Positions 21,341 to 31,837 are shown, counted from the first letter of the stretch. The stretch is DNA of 64,000 nt from Symbiodinium natans (GCA_905221605.1 CAJNDS010000458.1:667136-731135); one strand, 5' to 3'. Notes: generated by a model not told the origin, from the letters alone. Program-made: numbers and translations.

Positions 21341-22440
21341 TCTGGGTTGCAGGTATGCAGTGTTTGGCGTTTCGAGGCTTGCAGGGCTGTAGGGTTTGGA
21401 GGGCTTGGAAGAGCTTTATGTGATTTTGGAGGTTCGAGTATGTCGCTTTGCAGTTTCGGGAGGTCTGGGTTCTTTCGTGTCCTTGAAGAAACATTGAGGA
21501 TTTAGGGCTTCTAGTTATAGGGTTCTTAAGGGAGGGGGGGTTCAAGGGTGGTATGTAACCCAAGGTTCCCCAATACTCCCTCCTACTCCCGAACACTCCC
21601 TCTGAGGTTCTCTAGGTACCTCAACCTTCTTCCCTTAAGAATCCTATAACTTAGGGCTGAGGGTATGCGCTCTTAATCCTGCTTCATCAAATGGGGACGG
21701 TCTACACCGTGGACAACACCCTATATTCGCAAACCCTGAGACAGGACGCTCAACAGCACCCCGCGATTCAGGGTTAGGATCCTTCATGAACATAAGTCCC
21801 CAAGAGTTTCCCCTTCTTTCTCCTTGGATTTTAGTCACCTAGCAAGCCAGAATGAAACCAACAAACCAAACTCTAAGAACCCAACTTTGTCAACCCAAAA
21901 CCCTAAACACCAAGTTCCACACAAACGACGAGCCCCAGGAGCCCAAAACCCCTCCATGCCCAATGCCTCAAGAACCCCCTAGTTATTAGGTCTTGCCCTT
22001 CACCCTAAACCCAAAACCCTAAACCCCCTCTAAGTACTCCAAACCTGATGGACTAAGCACAAAAACCCTAACCTTACGAATCTAACCCCCCTCCCCCCCC
22101 CAAAGGGTCCTAACCCCTAAGCCCTACACCCTAAACCCTAAACTCCTTCCCCTTCCTAACCCCCCCCCCCCCAAAAAAAAAAAAAAAAGAGACAAAACAC
22201 ACAAAAAAAATTTCAAACTATTCAAACAAACCGAGGACCCCCCCCCCCCACCCCCAGGAAAAACAAAAAAAAACATCGAATAGAAGAGGGAGAGCCATTG
22301 CCTTGGAAGGTACTACCACCTCCCAGGACGATCTGAGCTCGCCATGGAAGTTCAGGCCCCCCCCCCCTTTTTCCCCCCGCCCTTCGCAGGTGTTTTTTTG
22401 TTTTGAGTTTTTACATGTTTCCAAAAAACCCTCGGTCTAG
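21340..22440. other. Degenerate repeat and low-complexity region, no clear gene
   Basis: TAGGG-like degenerate repeat (21340-21560), then mixed sequence with C-run/A-run junctions at 22158-22190 and 22235-22275. Short minus-strand open frames occur but lack splice context. Confidence 0.4.
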
Positions 22441-22862
22441 GATTTGGGGATTAGGGTTTAGGGTTTAGGGGTTTAGTTAGGGTTTAGACTTTGGGGCCTC
22501 CTAAGCCCGAAACGTCCCAGAGTTTCAGCGTTTTGGGTGCTAGTGCTTAGGGCGTGAGGGTCTGAGGTCCTTCATGAGCTGTATCGAGTCTTGTTGGCTC
22601 CAAGACGAGTGCTGGCTTCTTGCAAGTGCGTGTGCGCATGACGTGTGTTTGTGCTGGAGCGAAGAACGTGGGTTACTGGCATCAAGCGCATTTTTCTTCT
22701 TGGGGGTCGTCGGGGTCCCGTAGCTTCAAATCCGACTGATTATCGTATAGCTACAGGACGGCGTGAAAGTGAGACATGTCCGCAGGAGCCAAGACGGTTT
22801 TAGGACTAAATGGGGGGAGGGGGGGGGGCTTTGGATCTAACAAGGTTCTTCTGTGCTTGCAG
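22440..22862 (+). promoter_or_regulatory. Upstream region and probable trans-splice acceptor of the RCC1-like gene
   Basis: About 350 bp of sequence free of telomere arrays precedes the gene, followed by a G-run (22812-22828) and TTCTTCTGTGCTTGCAG ending at 22862. The pyrimidine-rich stretch and AG two bases before the ATG fit a spliced-leader acceptor. No TATA box or other promoter element is recognisable. Confidence 0.4.
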
Positions 22863-22864
22863 CA

Positions 22865-24586
22865 ATGTCCATGCTGCTTGAGGTGCATTTGATAAGCGGC
22901 GAGTCGGTGACGCTGTCAGTAGAGGCAGACTCGTTCGTTGACGAGCTGAGCCAGCGCGCGCAGGACGCACTGGCAGTTGGCAGAGGAAGGCTGTTGAATC
23001 ATGCTGGGGTGGCACTTGATGGATCAGCCACGATCGGCGAAGCAGGATTGCAGAGCTGTGACGTGCTGACACTTCATGTAGGTCAGGTGCAAGTGATGTC
23101 TTCCAAGAAGACTCCTTTCAACAAGGTGCACGCTGGTTCTGCCTTTGCTGCGATCCTAGGCAACGGATCTGTCGCATGCTGGGGCAGCGCTTTCTGCGGT
23201 GGTGACAGCAGTGCCGTGCAAGATCGGCTAAAGAACGTACAGCAGATCCACGCTTCTGCCGGAGCTTTCGCTGCGCTCCTGGGTGATGAATCTGTTGTGA
23301 CCTGGGGTAGCGAATGGCATGGAGGCGACAGCAGGGCTGTGCAAGTACGGCTGAAGAGCGTGAAGCAAATCCAAGCCTCCAACAATGCGTTTGCTGCGAT
23401 TCTCAGGGATGGATCTGTGGTGACTTGGGGTAGTGCCCATTCTGGTGGTGATAGCAGTGCTGTTGAAGATCAGCTCAAGAATGTTCAAGCGATCCAATCT
23501 TCGGCGGATGCATTCGCTGCTATCCGAGCTGATGGATCTGTGGTGACATGGGGCAATGCTCACGCTGGAGGTGACAGCAGCTCCGTGCAAGCTGAGCTGA
23601 AGAACGTGCAGCAGATCCAATCTTCCTTCGCAGCCTTTGCCGCACTTCTGAGTGATGGATCCGCGACAGCCTGGGGCAGTGTCCGCTTTGGTGGTAACAG
23701 CAGTGCCGTGCAAAGTCAGCTGAGGGATGTACAGCAGATCCAAGCTTCTTGCTCGGCTTTTGCTGCACTTCTTGGCGATGGATCAGTCGTCACTTGGGGT
23801 GACGATGAACAGGGTGGCGACAGTGGTGCTGTGCAAGATCGGCTAAAGAACGTACATCAGATCCAAGCTTCTTCCGGAGCCTTTGCTGCGATCCGCACTG
23901 ATGGATCTCTTGTGACCTGGGGCAGTGCTGAGGAAGGCGGCGACAGCAGTGCCGTGCAAGAGAAGCTGAAGCATGTGCAGCAGGTCCAAGCTTCTGAATC
24001 AGCGCCTTAGTAGCTGAGTGAGCACACTTTACACTTTTTGGGATTCTATAATCCCCTGTAGACTGAAAGTGTACACTTCTTTGGGGCTTATGAACTCAGC
24101 AACAAGGCCTTCGCAGCGATCCTGGCAGATGAGTCTGTTGTGACCTGGGGTTCCATGTACGGCGGCACGTACGATCACGTTGGGAACGTGCAGCACATAC
24201 AAGCCTCAGACGCAGCTTTTGCTGCAATCTTGAGACTTGGGGTAGCCCAGTGGTATCCTTCTTTTCCCCTTTTTTGGTTCAAGGTTCCCTTATAAAGCAA
24301 CCAACCCAAAAGAGGGTGCCCGGATTAGAAACATATGGCAACTGGGCTACACAGGAGAGATGGATCTGTGATGACCTGGGCGGACGCCGTCACTGGCGGC
24401 GATAGCACTGCTGTGAAGGATCAACTCCAGGACGTGCAGGAGATCCAATCCACTGGCGGAGCTTTCGCGGCGATTCTTGGAGATGGATCCCTGGTGACCT
24501 GGGGCGTTGCTGATGAAGGTGGTGACGGCAGTCGTATGTCGGATGGAATGAAGACTGCGGAGTGCCAGAAAAACTTCCCGCGCTAA
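22865..24586 (+). CDS. Ubiquitin-like plus RCC1/HERC-type repeat protein, three exons
   Basis: Exons 22865-24001, 24107-24231 and 24355-24586 join in frame to 497 residues ending at TAA. Residues about 1-75 resemble a ubiquitin-like fold (MSMLLEVHLISGESVTL, then a hydrophobic LTLHV strand). From about residue 84 there are ten repeats of about 41 residues with the pattern AFAAIxxDGSVVTWG, GGDSSAVQ, LKNVQQIQAS; repeat 8 is shortened. This is the RCC1-like blade pattern of HERC-type proteins, abundant in dinoflagellates; such blades bind proteins or chromatin, and no HECT domain is present, so ligase activity should not be assumed. The ATG follows a CTTGCAG acceptor by two bases, fitting spliced-leader trans-splicing. 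A GTG twelve bases upstream would add four residues. Both introns are foldback elements with non-GT donors; removing them restores the repeat register exactly. Confidence 0.93.
24002..24106 (+). mobile_element. Foldback intron 1 of the RCC1-like gene (family H), GC-AG
   Basis: Excision joins QASES to AFAAIL, matching the repeat consensus seen in the same protein (QASNNAFAAI, QASCSAFAAL). Unspliced, the frame hits two TAG codons at once. The element proper, 24006-24106, begins CTTAGTAGCTGAGT and ends AACTCAGCAACAAG, an imperfect terminal inverted repeat. Flanks GCGC and GCCT look like a decayed 4-bp duplication. Donor is GC, acceptor AG followed by G. A half copy lies at 14276-14325. Confidence 0.85.
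24232..24354 (+). mobile_element. Foldback intron 2 of the RCC1-like gene (family E), GA-AG
   Basis: Excision joins AAFAAIL to RDGSVMTW, restoring the blade. The element 24236-24354 has inverted ends (TAGCCCAGT and ACTGGGCTA) and is flanked by a perfect 4-bp duplication GAGA at 24232-24235 and 24355-24358. The donor is GA within the first copy of the duplication and the acceptor is the terminal AG of the element. Related copies are at 44833-44925 and 46304-46412. Confidence 0.87.
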
Positions 24587-25283
24587 GTCCCAACTTCGGG
24601 GGCCGAAACCCTAAACCCTAAACCCTAAACCCTAAACCCTAAACCCTAAACCCTGAACCCTAAACCCTAAACCCTAAGCCTAAACCCCCGCTCTTCCTGG
24701 AGGGAGTCCGGCCCTTCTTTTGATGCTTTTGGTGGCAATTAGGGTTTCAACTTCTAGTTCGATTCTAGGGCGGTTTAGGGTTTAGGGTTTAGGGTTTAGG
24801 GTTTAGGGGTTTCGAGTCCAAGAGTCGAGACTCCATTGCCCCCTGACCAAGCAATCTTCGAGTCATGTTTGCAAGGGATGCGCCCCTGCATTCAGAGTAA
24901 AAAACCCGTACACCTCACTTAAAACACTCAACACAAAACCCTGACGGAATGTTGTGGGTGGGTTGGGGGGGGGGGGGGTTGGGTTTAGGGCGGGTTTAGC
25001 ATTTAGGGTTGTGGGGTCTTTGGGTCTCTTGGAGGTCTGAACTGTCCGCTTTTTGCCGGTGGTGGGGGAATTGGGGGAGTTTTTGGGGGTTTATAGTGTT
25101 TAGGGCTTTTCGGGGTTTCAGAGTTTTAGGGTGTTGGAGCCTTGCAGGTTTAGGCCCTACAAATTCGAAGGTCCTCAGTATGACTAACGCTACCCAAACG
25201 TTTAGGCTTTCTGGGTATTTTCTACGACCTCCCTAACACGACCTCCCTAACCCCCAAATTCTACACCCTTCCCAAATTCAAGC

Positions 25284-25387
25284 CCCATTTGTAGTACCAT
25301 TATGGAATTCGGTACCTAAAAACCATACCAAATATGATTTTGCGGTACCTATTTCCAGAATGGTACTACAAATGGACACTCTGGGCA
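25284..25387. mobile_element. Foldback element family C
   Basis: Arms CCATTTGTAGTACCATTATGG and CAGAATGGTACTACAAATGG; middle GGTACCTAAAAACCATA. Confidence 0.7.
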
Positions 25388-25822
25388 AATCATTCCTAAA
25401 CGTGAAGGAAAACAAGCCTCAAGAAAGGGCCAAGTGGGTGGGTGGGAAGGGGGGGGGGGGTAGCATCAGTCCCCATACAACCCCCTAAGATTCAGCTTGG
25501 TCTTGGCCTCTCTAGTACTAGTTAGGTTAAAGGCCATTGTCTGGATGGAACCTCAGCCTAAGCCGGATGCAACTCTCTCTTGGCAGAGTTGGAGTGCCCA
25601 AACCTAAGCCCTATATGGGTGGTTGCCGACATTCTGGTCCCTTTTGGGGGTCCCTAGTATAATACGGCACCTAATGTTTACAGTGTCCGAAAATGGACCC
25701 TAATTTTGACAACCACCCATGTGGGTTTAAGTACCCTAAACCCTAAACCCTAAACCCCCAATTAAACCCTAAACCCTAACTTCAGGGGTCTCTTGTTTTT
25801 TAACCCTTCTCGCCCCCACAAG

Positions 25823-26444
25823 AACTCCATGGAAAGCCCGGGGCAGGTGGACATTCTGCGCGACCACGGCTTCGAGGGCAACACCAAGGCCCTCGAGTCG
25901 TTTGGTTTAGGGTTTAGGGTTTAGGGTTTAGGGTTTAGGGTTTAGGGTTTAGGGTTTAGGGTTAGGGTTTAGGGTTTAGGGTTTAGGGTTTAGGGTTTAG
26001 GGTTTAGGGTGTAGGGTGTAGGGTTTAGGGTTTAGGGTTTAGGGTTTAGGGTTTAGGGTTTAGGGTTTAGGGTTTAGGGTTTAGAGTCGAACAGGCGTGG
26101 TGGGGAGTGAAGCCCACAGAGCAGGGTTTTGGGGTTTCAGGGTTTTAGGGCTTTAGGTTTAGGGTTTAGGGTTTAGGGCTTGAGGGTTATAGAGTTTTGG
26201 GGGCTTTTTGGGGTTTTTGGGGAGTTGTTGCTTGTAGTTCTTTCGTGATTTCTTTCTTGCTTTCTTTCTTTCTGTCTTTCTTTCTTCCTTTCTTTGAATA
26301 AGGCTCTGGGCTTTCCAAGACCTCCGACATCTTCCTTCTGCCCAGGGCGTCCGCGACATGATCTGCCATTGCTCCTCTTACCTGAGCGACCCAGATGTGG
26401 CCAAGCTCTTCGATACCATCAACATGAGCCACGGCGGCAGCTAG
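25823..26444 (+). CDS. Predicted three-exon 3' gene end with a pure telomeric-repeat intron
   Basis: Exons 25823-25899 (SMESPGQVDILRDHGFEG), 26085-26125 (VEQAWWGVKPTEQ) and 26320-26444 (GVRDMICHCSSYLSDPD, ending HGGS, stop TAG) join in frame. Intron 1 (25900-26084) is entirely TTTAGGG-type repeat between two copies of GAGTCG. Intron 2 ends in a long CT-rich tract (TTTCTTTCTTTC) before CCAAG; a start at 26303 in the same frame is an alternative. No domain recognised, but the amphipathic C-terminal exon reads as convincing protein. Confidence 0.6.
25900..26084 (+). repeat. TTTAGGG array forming a whole predicted intron
   Basis: About 26 units, GTTTGG at the start and TTTAG at the end, with GAGTCG at 25895-25900 and 26084-26089. 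Confidence 0.85.
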
Positions 26445-26494
26445 CTAAACCCTAAACCCTAAACCCTACCCTAAACCCTAAACCCAACTCTAAA

Positions 26495-26600
26495 CCACCC
26501 TAAACTACCCTAAGCTACCCTAAACTACCCTAAACTACCCTAAACTACCCTAAACTAACCTAAACTAACCTAAACTACCCTAAACTACCCTAAACCCCTA
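26495..26600 (-). repeat. CCTAAACTAC (10-bp variant) array
   Basis: Ten units following the stop at 26444 and a short CCCTAAA run. Confidence 0.75.
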
Positions 26601-27440
26601 TAAACCCTCTAAACCCGAAACTCTAATTGCAGGGCATTGCAGGATTCCCTAAAACTCGAAAACCATAAACAAGAGCGTGCAACAGCAGAAGCCCATAGAG
26701 GTCTTAGATCCACCAGAGCCCGAAGTCTTGTGGTCATTTAGGGTTTAGGGTTTCGGGTTTTGGTTTTTGGGTTTTGGGTTTTGTTCAGAGGCTCTCGGGG
26801 GTTTTGAGGTGTGGGTTGTCGGGTTGAGGGTTGAGGGCACAGTTTGGATGTCCCAGTTCTCCTCAATGCCCTAAACCCCAAGACCCTAAGAGCCTGAGTT
26901 AGAGCCCTTGACCCTGACCAGACCCTACACCCCAAACCCTAATCCCTACCCACAAGCACTACTCAGGGTTTAGGGTTTAGGCGGCATCTGTTGACCCCCC
27001 ATCCCTCCTTCATTTAGGGGATTGAGGGTTTCAGATTTAGGGTTTAGGGTTTAGGTGGTTCGGGGTGTCGGGTTCTACTTAGGGGTTCAGGGTTTAGGAG
27101 GTGTAGAGTGTTGAGGATGGTTTTGGGGGGATTACCCCGGTTTAGGGTTCAGGGTTTGGCGTCTGACCTTTTGAGAGCAGCGGGCTCTCATCGCTGGGAC
27201 GCATAGGGTGCAGGATCTATAGGGTCCGGGTCTAGAGTTTAAGGAATATAGCTTGAAGAGTTTGGGTTTCCGGGGTGTTGTAGCTCGTAGCCTGTTCTTT
27301 AAGAGAGATCACGGGCTACGTTGAGGTTTACAACCCTACACCCCCAATTCCCGAAACCCTAACCACCCCAACAAAGCCCTAGCCCTATAAACACCCCAAA
27401 ACGCCTGTAAACCCTAGCCCCTAAACTCTAAACATAGACA

Positions 27441-27515
27441 TTCTTACGTAGGTAACCTTTCACCTTTTGGCGTATTGTAATAACCTTGAGTTCCCTTAAG
27501 ATACTGGACAACTAA
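27441..27515. mobile_element. Foldback element family D, diverged
   Basis: GTAGGTAACCTTTCACC and CTTAAGATACTGGACAACT match the other D copies. Confidence 0.5.
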
Positions 27516-27715
27516 GAGTATAGGCTAAAAAGGCCGGTGGCCTCTGATTCTGTTCCCCTTATACCTGAATCTAGCCCCTAGATACCCTAATAAGAGCCCC
27601 CCCCCCCCTCCCCTGCAAAACAGAAACCCTACTTAAAGAGGGCCACCCACCAATATACAGTATGGGTATAGACCCTAAACCCTGAACCCTGAACCCTAAA
27701 CCCCCTCTAGCTGAG

Positions 27716-27806
27716 ACTCGCTGAGGAAGCTTGGCATGTCGAAAGCGGCGGCCAAGCGCTTTCGTTCACTTGCAGCTACTCGGTACGGCTTTAGAGAGCT
27801 GAGTGG
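27716..27806 (+). CDS. Predicted exon
   Basis: One frame reads MSKAAAKRFRSLAATRYGF and ends at a GTGTAGGG donor. A second frame (LRLAEEAWHVESGG) is also open from 27711. Confidence 0.45.
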
Positions 27807-28024
27807 GTGTAGGGTTTAGGGTTTACGGTTTAGGGTTTAGGGCACACCCTAACTTCCTGACCCCTAATACCCAAACCTGAAACCCGAAACTCGAACTGCC
27901 CTTACCACACCCCGAAGCCCACCCTGAACCCTAAATCCTAGACCACGAAATAAATGCCCAATCCCGTAAATCCCGAAGCCCCTAAATCCCTAAACCGCTA
28001 CAAGCCCCCAACCCGCTTTCGAAG

Positions 28025-28080
28025 GGTGCATGGGTGTCCCCTTTCTTGACGACTGGTGGGCTGATGTTAAGGAGTCGGCT
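28025..28080 (+). CDS. Predicted exon
   Basis: After TTTCGAAG the frame reads CMGVPFLDDWWADVKESA and ends exactly at GTTTGGGG. Confidence 0.45.
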
Positions 28081-28193
28081 GTTTGGGGTTTTGTCGTGTT
28101 TAGGGTTCATAGGTTTTTGGGTTTAGGGTTGTTGGGTTCAGGGTCTAGGGCTCACAGGGGTTAAGGTTCAGGGTTCAGGGTTTCTGGCGTCAG

Positions 28194-28275
28194 AAAGGCC
28201 CCGGTTCAGGGTAGCCTGACGACCTTTCATGGTGGCACCCTTTATGCACCCTTGGCAGAAGTTTTTTTTGTATGA
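28194..28275 (+). CDS. Predicted terminal exon
   Basis: After TGGCGTCAG the frame reads KAPVQGSLTTFHGGTLYAPL and stops at TGA after a T-run; the exon may end earlier, at GTTTTTT. Confidence 0.4.
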
Positions 28276-28508
28276 GGCTCTGGGGAACTCCCTCCCCTGA
28301 AACACGCATGATCCTGGGTCACCACCCTAAGCAAATCTAGAAACCCTAAACCCTAAACCCTAAACCCTGGACCCTAAACCCCAAACCCCAAACCCCAAAC
28401 CCTAAACCCCAAACCCCACGTCATCTGCGAGAGCTAAACCCTAAACCCCTAAACCCCTAAACCCTAAACCCCAACTCTCAACGCGCACACCCCCTCCCTC
28501 CTGCCGAG

Positions 28509-28552
28509 GAAATGCTGGCCGAAACATCAGCCTCTAGGCTGTGGGGGCCTCG
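28509..28552 (+). CDS. Predicted short exon
   Basis: After TGCCGAG the frame reads EMLAETSASRLWGP and ends at GTTTAGGG of a 7-unit array. Confidence 0.35.
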
Positions 28553-28629
28553 GTTTAGGGTTTAGGGTTTAGGGTTTAGGGTTTAGGGTTTAGGGTTTAG
28601 GGGATTAGGGACTAGGGTGTAGGCTTTAG

Positions 28630-28689
28630 GACATGCAAGAGGTGTTGAAGCCAGGGAGCATGTGGCATCGAAAATCCTTAGCTGTGTGA
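28630..28689 (+). CDS. Predicted terminal exon
   Basis: After GGCTTTAG the frame reads DMQEVLKPGSMWHRKSLAV and stops at TGA. The acceptor is a degenerate telomeric unit. Confidence 0.4.
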   Translation, partial: DMQEVLKPGSMWHRKSLAV

Positions 28690-28747
28690 ACCCTAAACCC
28701 TAAGCGTAAGCCTCTGCTTCACATGCGCATGTAAACCCCTTAACTGT

Positions 28748-28880
28748 TTCGTGGGCATTGTGCAAAATTTCGTGGGCATTGTGCAGCATGTTTCGGGCAT
28801 CGTGCAAGACTTCGTGGTCGTGGCTATTGTGCAAAATCTCGCGGGCATGGCCTGTTTGTAATTCGTGGGCATTGTGTTTG
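28748..28880 (+). repeat. Minisatellite, unit TTTCGTGGGCATTGTGCAAAA
   Basis: Five or six degenerate copies of a 21-24 bp unit. Confidence 0.7.
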
Positions 28881-29124
28881 GGTGCTCGTGGGCTTAGGGC
28901 TTAGGGTTTAGGGTTTAGGGTTTAAGGTTTAGGGTTTAAGGTTGGGGTTTAGGGTTTAAGGTTGGGGTTTAGGGTTTAGGGTTTAAGGTTGGGGTTTTAG
29001 CATGTTTTAGCGTTTAGGGATCATCGGACCTTAGGCTTTCGGGTTCTAGGGGATGCTGGGACTTGGGCTTGAGGGTTGCGGAGATGCCGAGACTTGGGCT
29101 TTCGGGGTTTCGGGGATACTGGGC

Positions 29125-29300
29125 TTGCGGGTGCAAGGGATACTGTGCCCTGGGCTATCCCTAAACCCTAATTAAACCGTCAACCCTAAACCCATAGGTT
29201 TAGGGGATTTTCGGGTGCAAGGGGATACTGTGCCCTGGGCTATCCCTAAACCCTATAAACCGTAAACCCTAAAACCCATGGGTTTAGGGGATACTGGGCT
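29125..29300 (+). repeat. Direct duplication of an 80-bp segment
   Basis: GGGTGCAAGGGATACTGTGC, CCTGGGCTATCCCTAAACCC and ACCCATAGG-like text occurs twice, about 75 bp apart. Confidence 0.65.
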
Positions 29301-29507
29301 TGGGCTTCCTGTTCTTTGGTGACTGGGCCTTCGGCTTTAGGCTAAGGGCCCTTGAAAGTTACGAGCTGCCCCAGCCCTAAACCCTAAACCCTAAAGCCCT
29401 AAACCCTAAAGCCCTGAACCCTAAACCCTAAACCCTAAACCCTAAAGCCCTGAACCCAGGTGATTTTTGTGCATGAGGGTGCCGTGAACTGACCGATGTT
29501 CTGAGAG

Positions 29508-29572
29508 AGTCTTGCAGAAGCCCCAGAAAAATGCCTCCCTTCCGTCGCCCAAGCCTTGCTAGAAATAGGGTT
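29508..29572 (+). CDS. Predicted exon
   Basis: The frame reads SLAEAPEKCLPSVAQALLEI and ends at GTTTAGGG. A second frame after TTGCAG at 29518 gives a short terminal reading. Confidence 0.4.
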
Positions 29573-29828
29573 GTTTAGGGTTTAGGGTGATTTACCTACT
29601 CCCAAAACCCGAAACCCTGCCGCTGCTTAGCCTAGGACCATTCCTGGTGGAAAAACGATACTGCCCCGAAGTCTTAGCCTTTGGAAACCCGACGCCCCGA
29701 AAAGCCTAAGCCCTGCCGGTGAACTATTCTCCTGACACGGTTTAGCATTTTGGTTGCAGGCTTTGGGGAACAGATAGGTCACTTAGGGTTTAGGGTTTAG
29801 GGTTTCGGGTTTAGGGTTTAGGGTTTAG

Positions 29829-29958
29829 GTCACTTCGATGGGTGACTTGGAAAGGAGGCCTACTGGAGCCATTTTGGGGGCATTTAAACGGCCCCCATTT
29901 CCTGTGTACAGCTTCTGCTCCAAAAGACTGTTAGTAGCCTTGATACCTCCTATTCAGG
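29829..29958 (+). CDS. Predicted exon with both splice sites in telomeric units
   Basis: The exon starts after TTTAG|G and ends at GTTTAGGG. One frame is open throughout (MGDLERRPTGAILGAFKR). A second frame joins the upstream bit 29759-29777 and stops at a TAG (RWVTWKGGLLEPFW). Upstream array 29785-29827 lies between two copies of GGTCACTT. Confidence 0.45.
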
Positions 29959-30109
29959 GTTTAGGGTTTAGGGTGTAGGGTTTAGGGTTTAGGGTTTAGG
30001 GTGCCTGTACACCCGCAGCAAGCCCCCAAACAACCCGTAATCCCTAAGCCCTTAGCCTCGAAGACATGATTCTTGCGTTCAAGAGCCCAAATTATCCAGA
30101 GGGTCCAGA

Positions 30110-30312
30110 AGGGAGTTTCCGACATTATGGGGTATCTTATAGGGGTCCTCTTTCTAGGGAATCCGACTATTTGCGGGTCTATAAATGTGGGGCCCCTCAT
30201 TTTCGTGAAGTCCCATGTGTGGTACCATTGTGGAATTGGGTAACCCAAAACCCTACTCATGGTTTTTGGGCTACTCCAGAATTCCATAAATAGTGCTTCT
30301 CATGGACTTTCT
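30110..30312. mobile_element. Nested family G and degenerate family C elements
   Basis: Family G-like sequence (30110-30200: TTATAGGGGTCCTC, GGGTCTATAAAT) adjoins a decayed family C copy (30205-30312: GTGGTACCATTGTGG, AGAATTCCATAAATAG). Confidence 0.5.
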
Positions 30313-30457
30313 GGGTTCCAAGGCCCCACAAAATGCACAAAATCAACTCAAGAGCCCGCAAGCCTTAGAGGGGGTTGGGCTCTCGAGGTTCAGTTGTTCG
30401 GCTTCCGGGTTGAAGGTGTACAGGGTTTGATCTGGGTTTAGAGAACTACAGAAAAAT

Positions 30458-30690
30458 ATGCCTTCCGTTGAAGATGAGATGTCCGTCCTTGCGATGGGTA
30501 ACCACGCCTTGAAGCCTAGCTGCTGTGTGGGTAGAGGCTGTGCGAGACCGATTGGTGGGGCAAGGGCCCCCCAGGGGTGGACCGAGTGCGCACGCCTGTT
30601 GACGAGCCCGGCCAGCGAAACCCACTTTTTGTGTAGGCATATCTTTATGGTTTCTCATCGAAGTCATCAAGGGAATAAAGGAGAGGCCCT
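30458..30690 (+). CDS. Possible coding island
   Basis: From ATG 30458 the frame reads MPSVEDEMSVLAMGNHALK, with a possible GTAACC donor at 30499, and later RPIGGARAPQGWTECARLL. The minus strand is also open for 89 codons. Confidence 0.3.
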
Positions 30691-30850
30691 TACAAGGGAC
30701 CTTATAAGGGGCCACTTAGAGGCTACGTAGGTGTATGGGGACTACGTAAGGCATTATATAGGGGTTAGATCAGGGAATAAGATTAGGAGTTCCTTCTGTA
30801 TAGGGATTCCTCCTTCGACCCCTTCAAGTCAGGGAGGGCTTGCCTGACAG
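30690..30850. repeat. Family I repeat
   Basis: GGGACCTTATAAGGGG, AGGCTACGTAGG, GGGGTTAGATCAGGGAATAAG; a diverged counterpart lies at 60540-60720 and weaker matches at 58600-58720. Confidence 0.45.
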
Positions 30851-30965
30851 ACGTCTACGGGTATACGTACCTTTACCGCAGTCAGTACACTAGGGTCCCT
30901 AAACCCTAAAGCCTAAACCCTAAACGCCTAAACCCCAAACCCTCAGAATGATCGGGTCGTTCTGC

Positions 30966-31075
30966 GGGTCCACTTGTAGTACTGTTACAGCATTAGGTAT
31001 CCAACACAAGCCAACTTTTGTATGGTTTTAGGGTACTTAATTCCGTAATGGAACTACAAATGGACCCTCTGGGTA
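30966..31075. mobile_element. Foldback element family C
   Basis: GGGTCCACTTGTAGTACTG and ACTACAAATGGACCCTCTGG arms around a TATGGTTTTAGGGTACTTAATTCC middle; imperfect. Confidence 0.6.
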
Positions 31076-31202
31076 CTTAAGGTTCTTTTGAGGTGAGAGT
31101 CGTTTGCTGGAAGGATCTTTTTGAAAGAGGGTTTGGCAGCGAGCATTCTAGGCTGGGTTTCCTCGCCATTTTAAGAACAGGACATTGCTTTGGGATACTT
31201 TC

Positions 31203-31302
31203 AAAATTTCCCTTCTTTCCCTTTTTAAGGGAACCTATTCATATATAATTTTAAATTTCACTTCTTTCCCTTTTGAAGGGAACCTATTCATAGATAATTT
31301 TA
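31203..31302 (+). repeat. Tandem duplication of a 50-bp unit
   Basis: Two near-identical copies of CTTCTTTCCC, TTTT, AAGGGAACCTATTCATA, ATAATTTTA occur at about 31208-31250 and 31260-31302, just upstream of a predicted exon. Confidence 0.6.
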
Positions 31303-31305
31303 GAG

Positions 31306-31418
31306 GGCTTTACCGCAACACCCAGCAAATATCTGCTGACCTGAAGAGTGAGGACTTTCATGATGGTCAGCGCTCTTGCGGGGAGCAAGTTGGGGAGCTC
31401 CTAAACCCTAAACCCTAA
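31306..31418 (+). CDS. Predicted terminal exon ending in telomeric repeat
   Basis: The frame reads LYRNTQQISADLKSEDFHDG and stops at the CCCTAA of the adjoining array. The frame is also open upstream through a duplicated AT-rich stretch to 31185. Confidence 0.5.
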
Positions 31419-31483
31419 ACCCTAGACCCTAAACCCTAAACGAGTGTTGGAATCCTGGCTTCTGGCTTGGCCGTCATTCTCAG

Positions 31484-31546
31484 GCAGCCGCACTGACATG
31501 TTGCACGAAGCCTTTGCGGCCCACTCGAACATGGTGTCTGCCTGGC
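31484..31546 (+). CDS. Predicted exon
   Basis: After CATTCTCAG the frame reads SRTDMLHEAFAAHSNMVSAW and ends at a GTACGG donor. Confidence 0.5.
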
Positions 31547-31837
31547 GTACGGGTTGGTGGTGTGGGTGTTTCTCTGTTTTTTTTTTTTTTTTTGGGGGGG
31601 GGGGGGGGGGGTGGGGTGGGGAGGGGGGAGGGGGTTAGGGTTTAGGTTTTTAGTGTGGGGTTTATTTTTTTTTGTTGTTTGCGGGGGGGGGGGGGGGGGG
31701 GGGTGTGTGTTGTGTGGGGACCCCTTTCGAAGAGACAAGGGGCAGAATGTTTTGAACCTAGGTGACTGGGCAGCCATAGTTATGGGTTAGAGGTGGAATT
31801 ACCGTTTGGTGTGTCGACGTTGGGGTTGAATCTGCAG

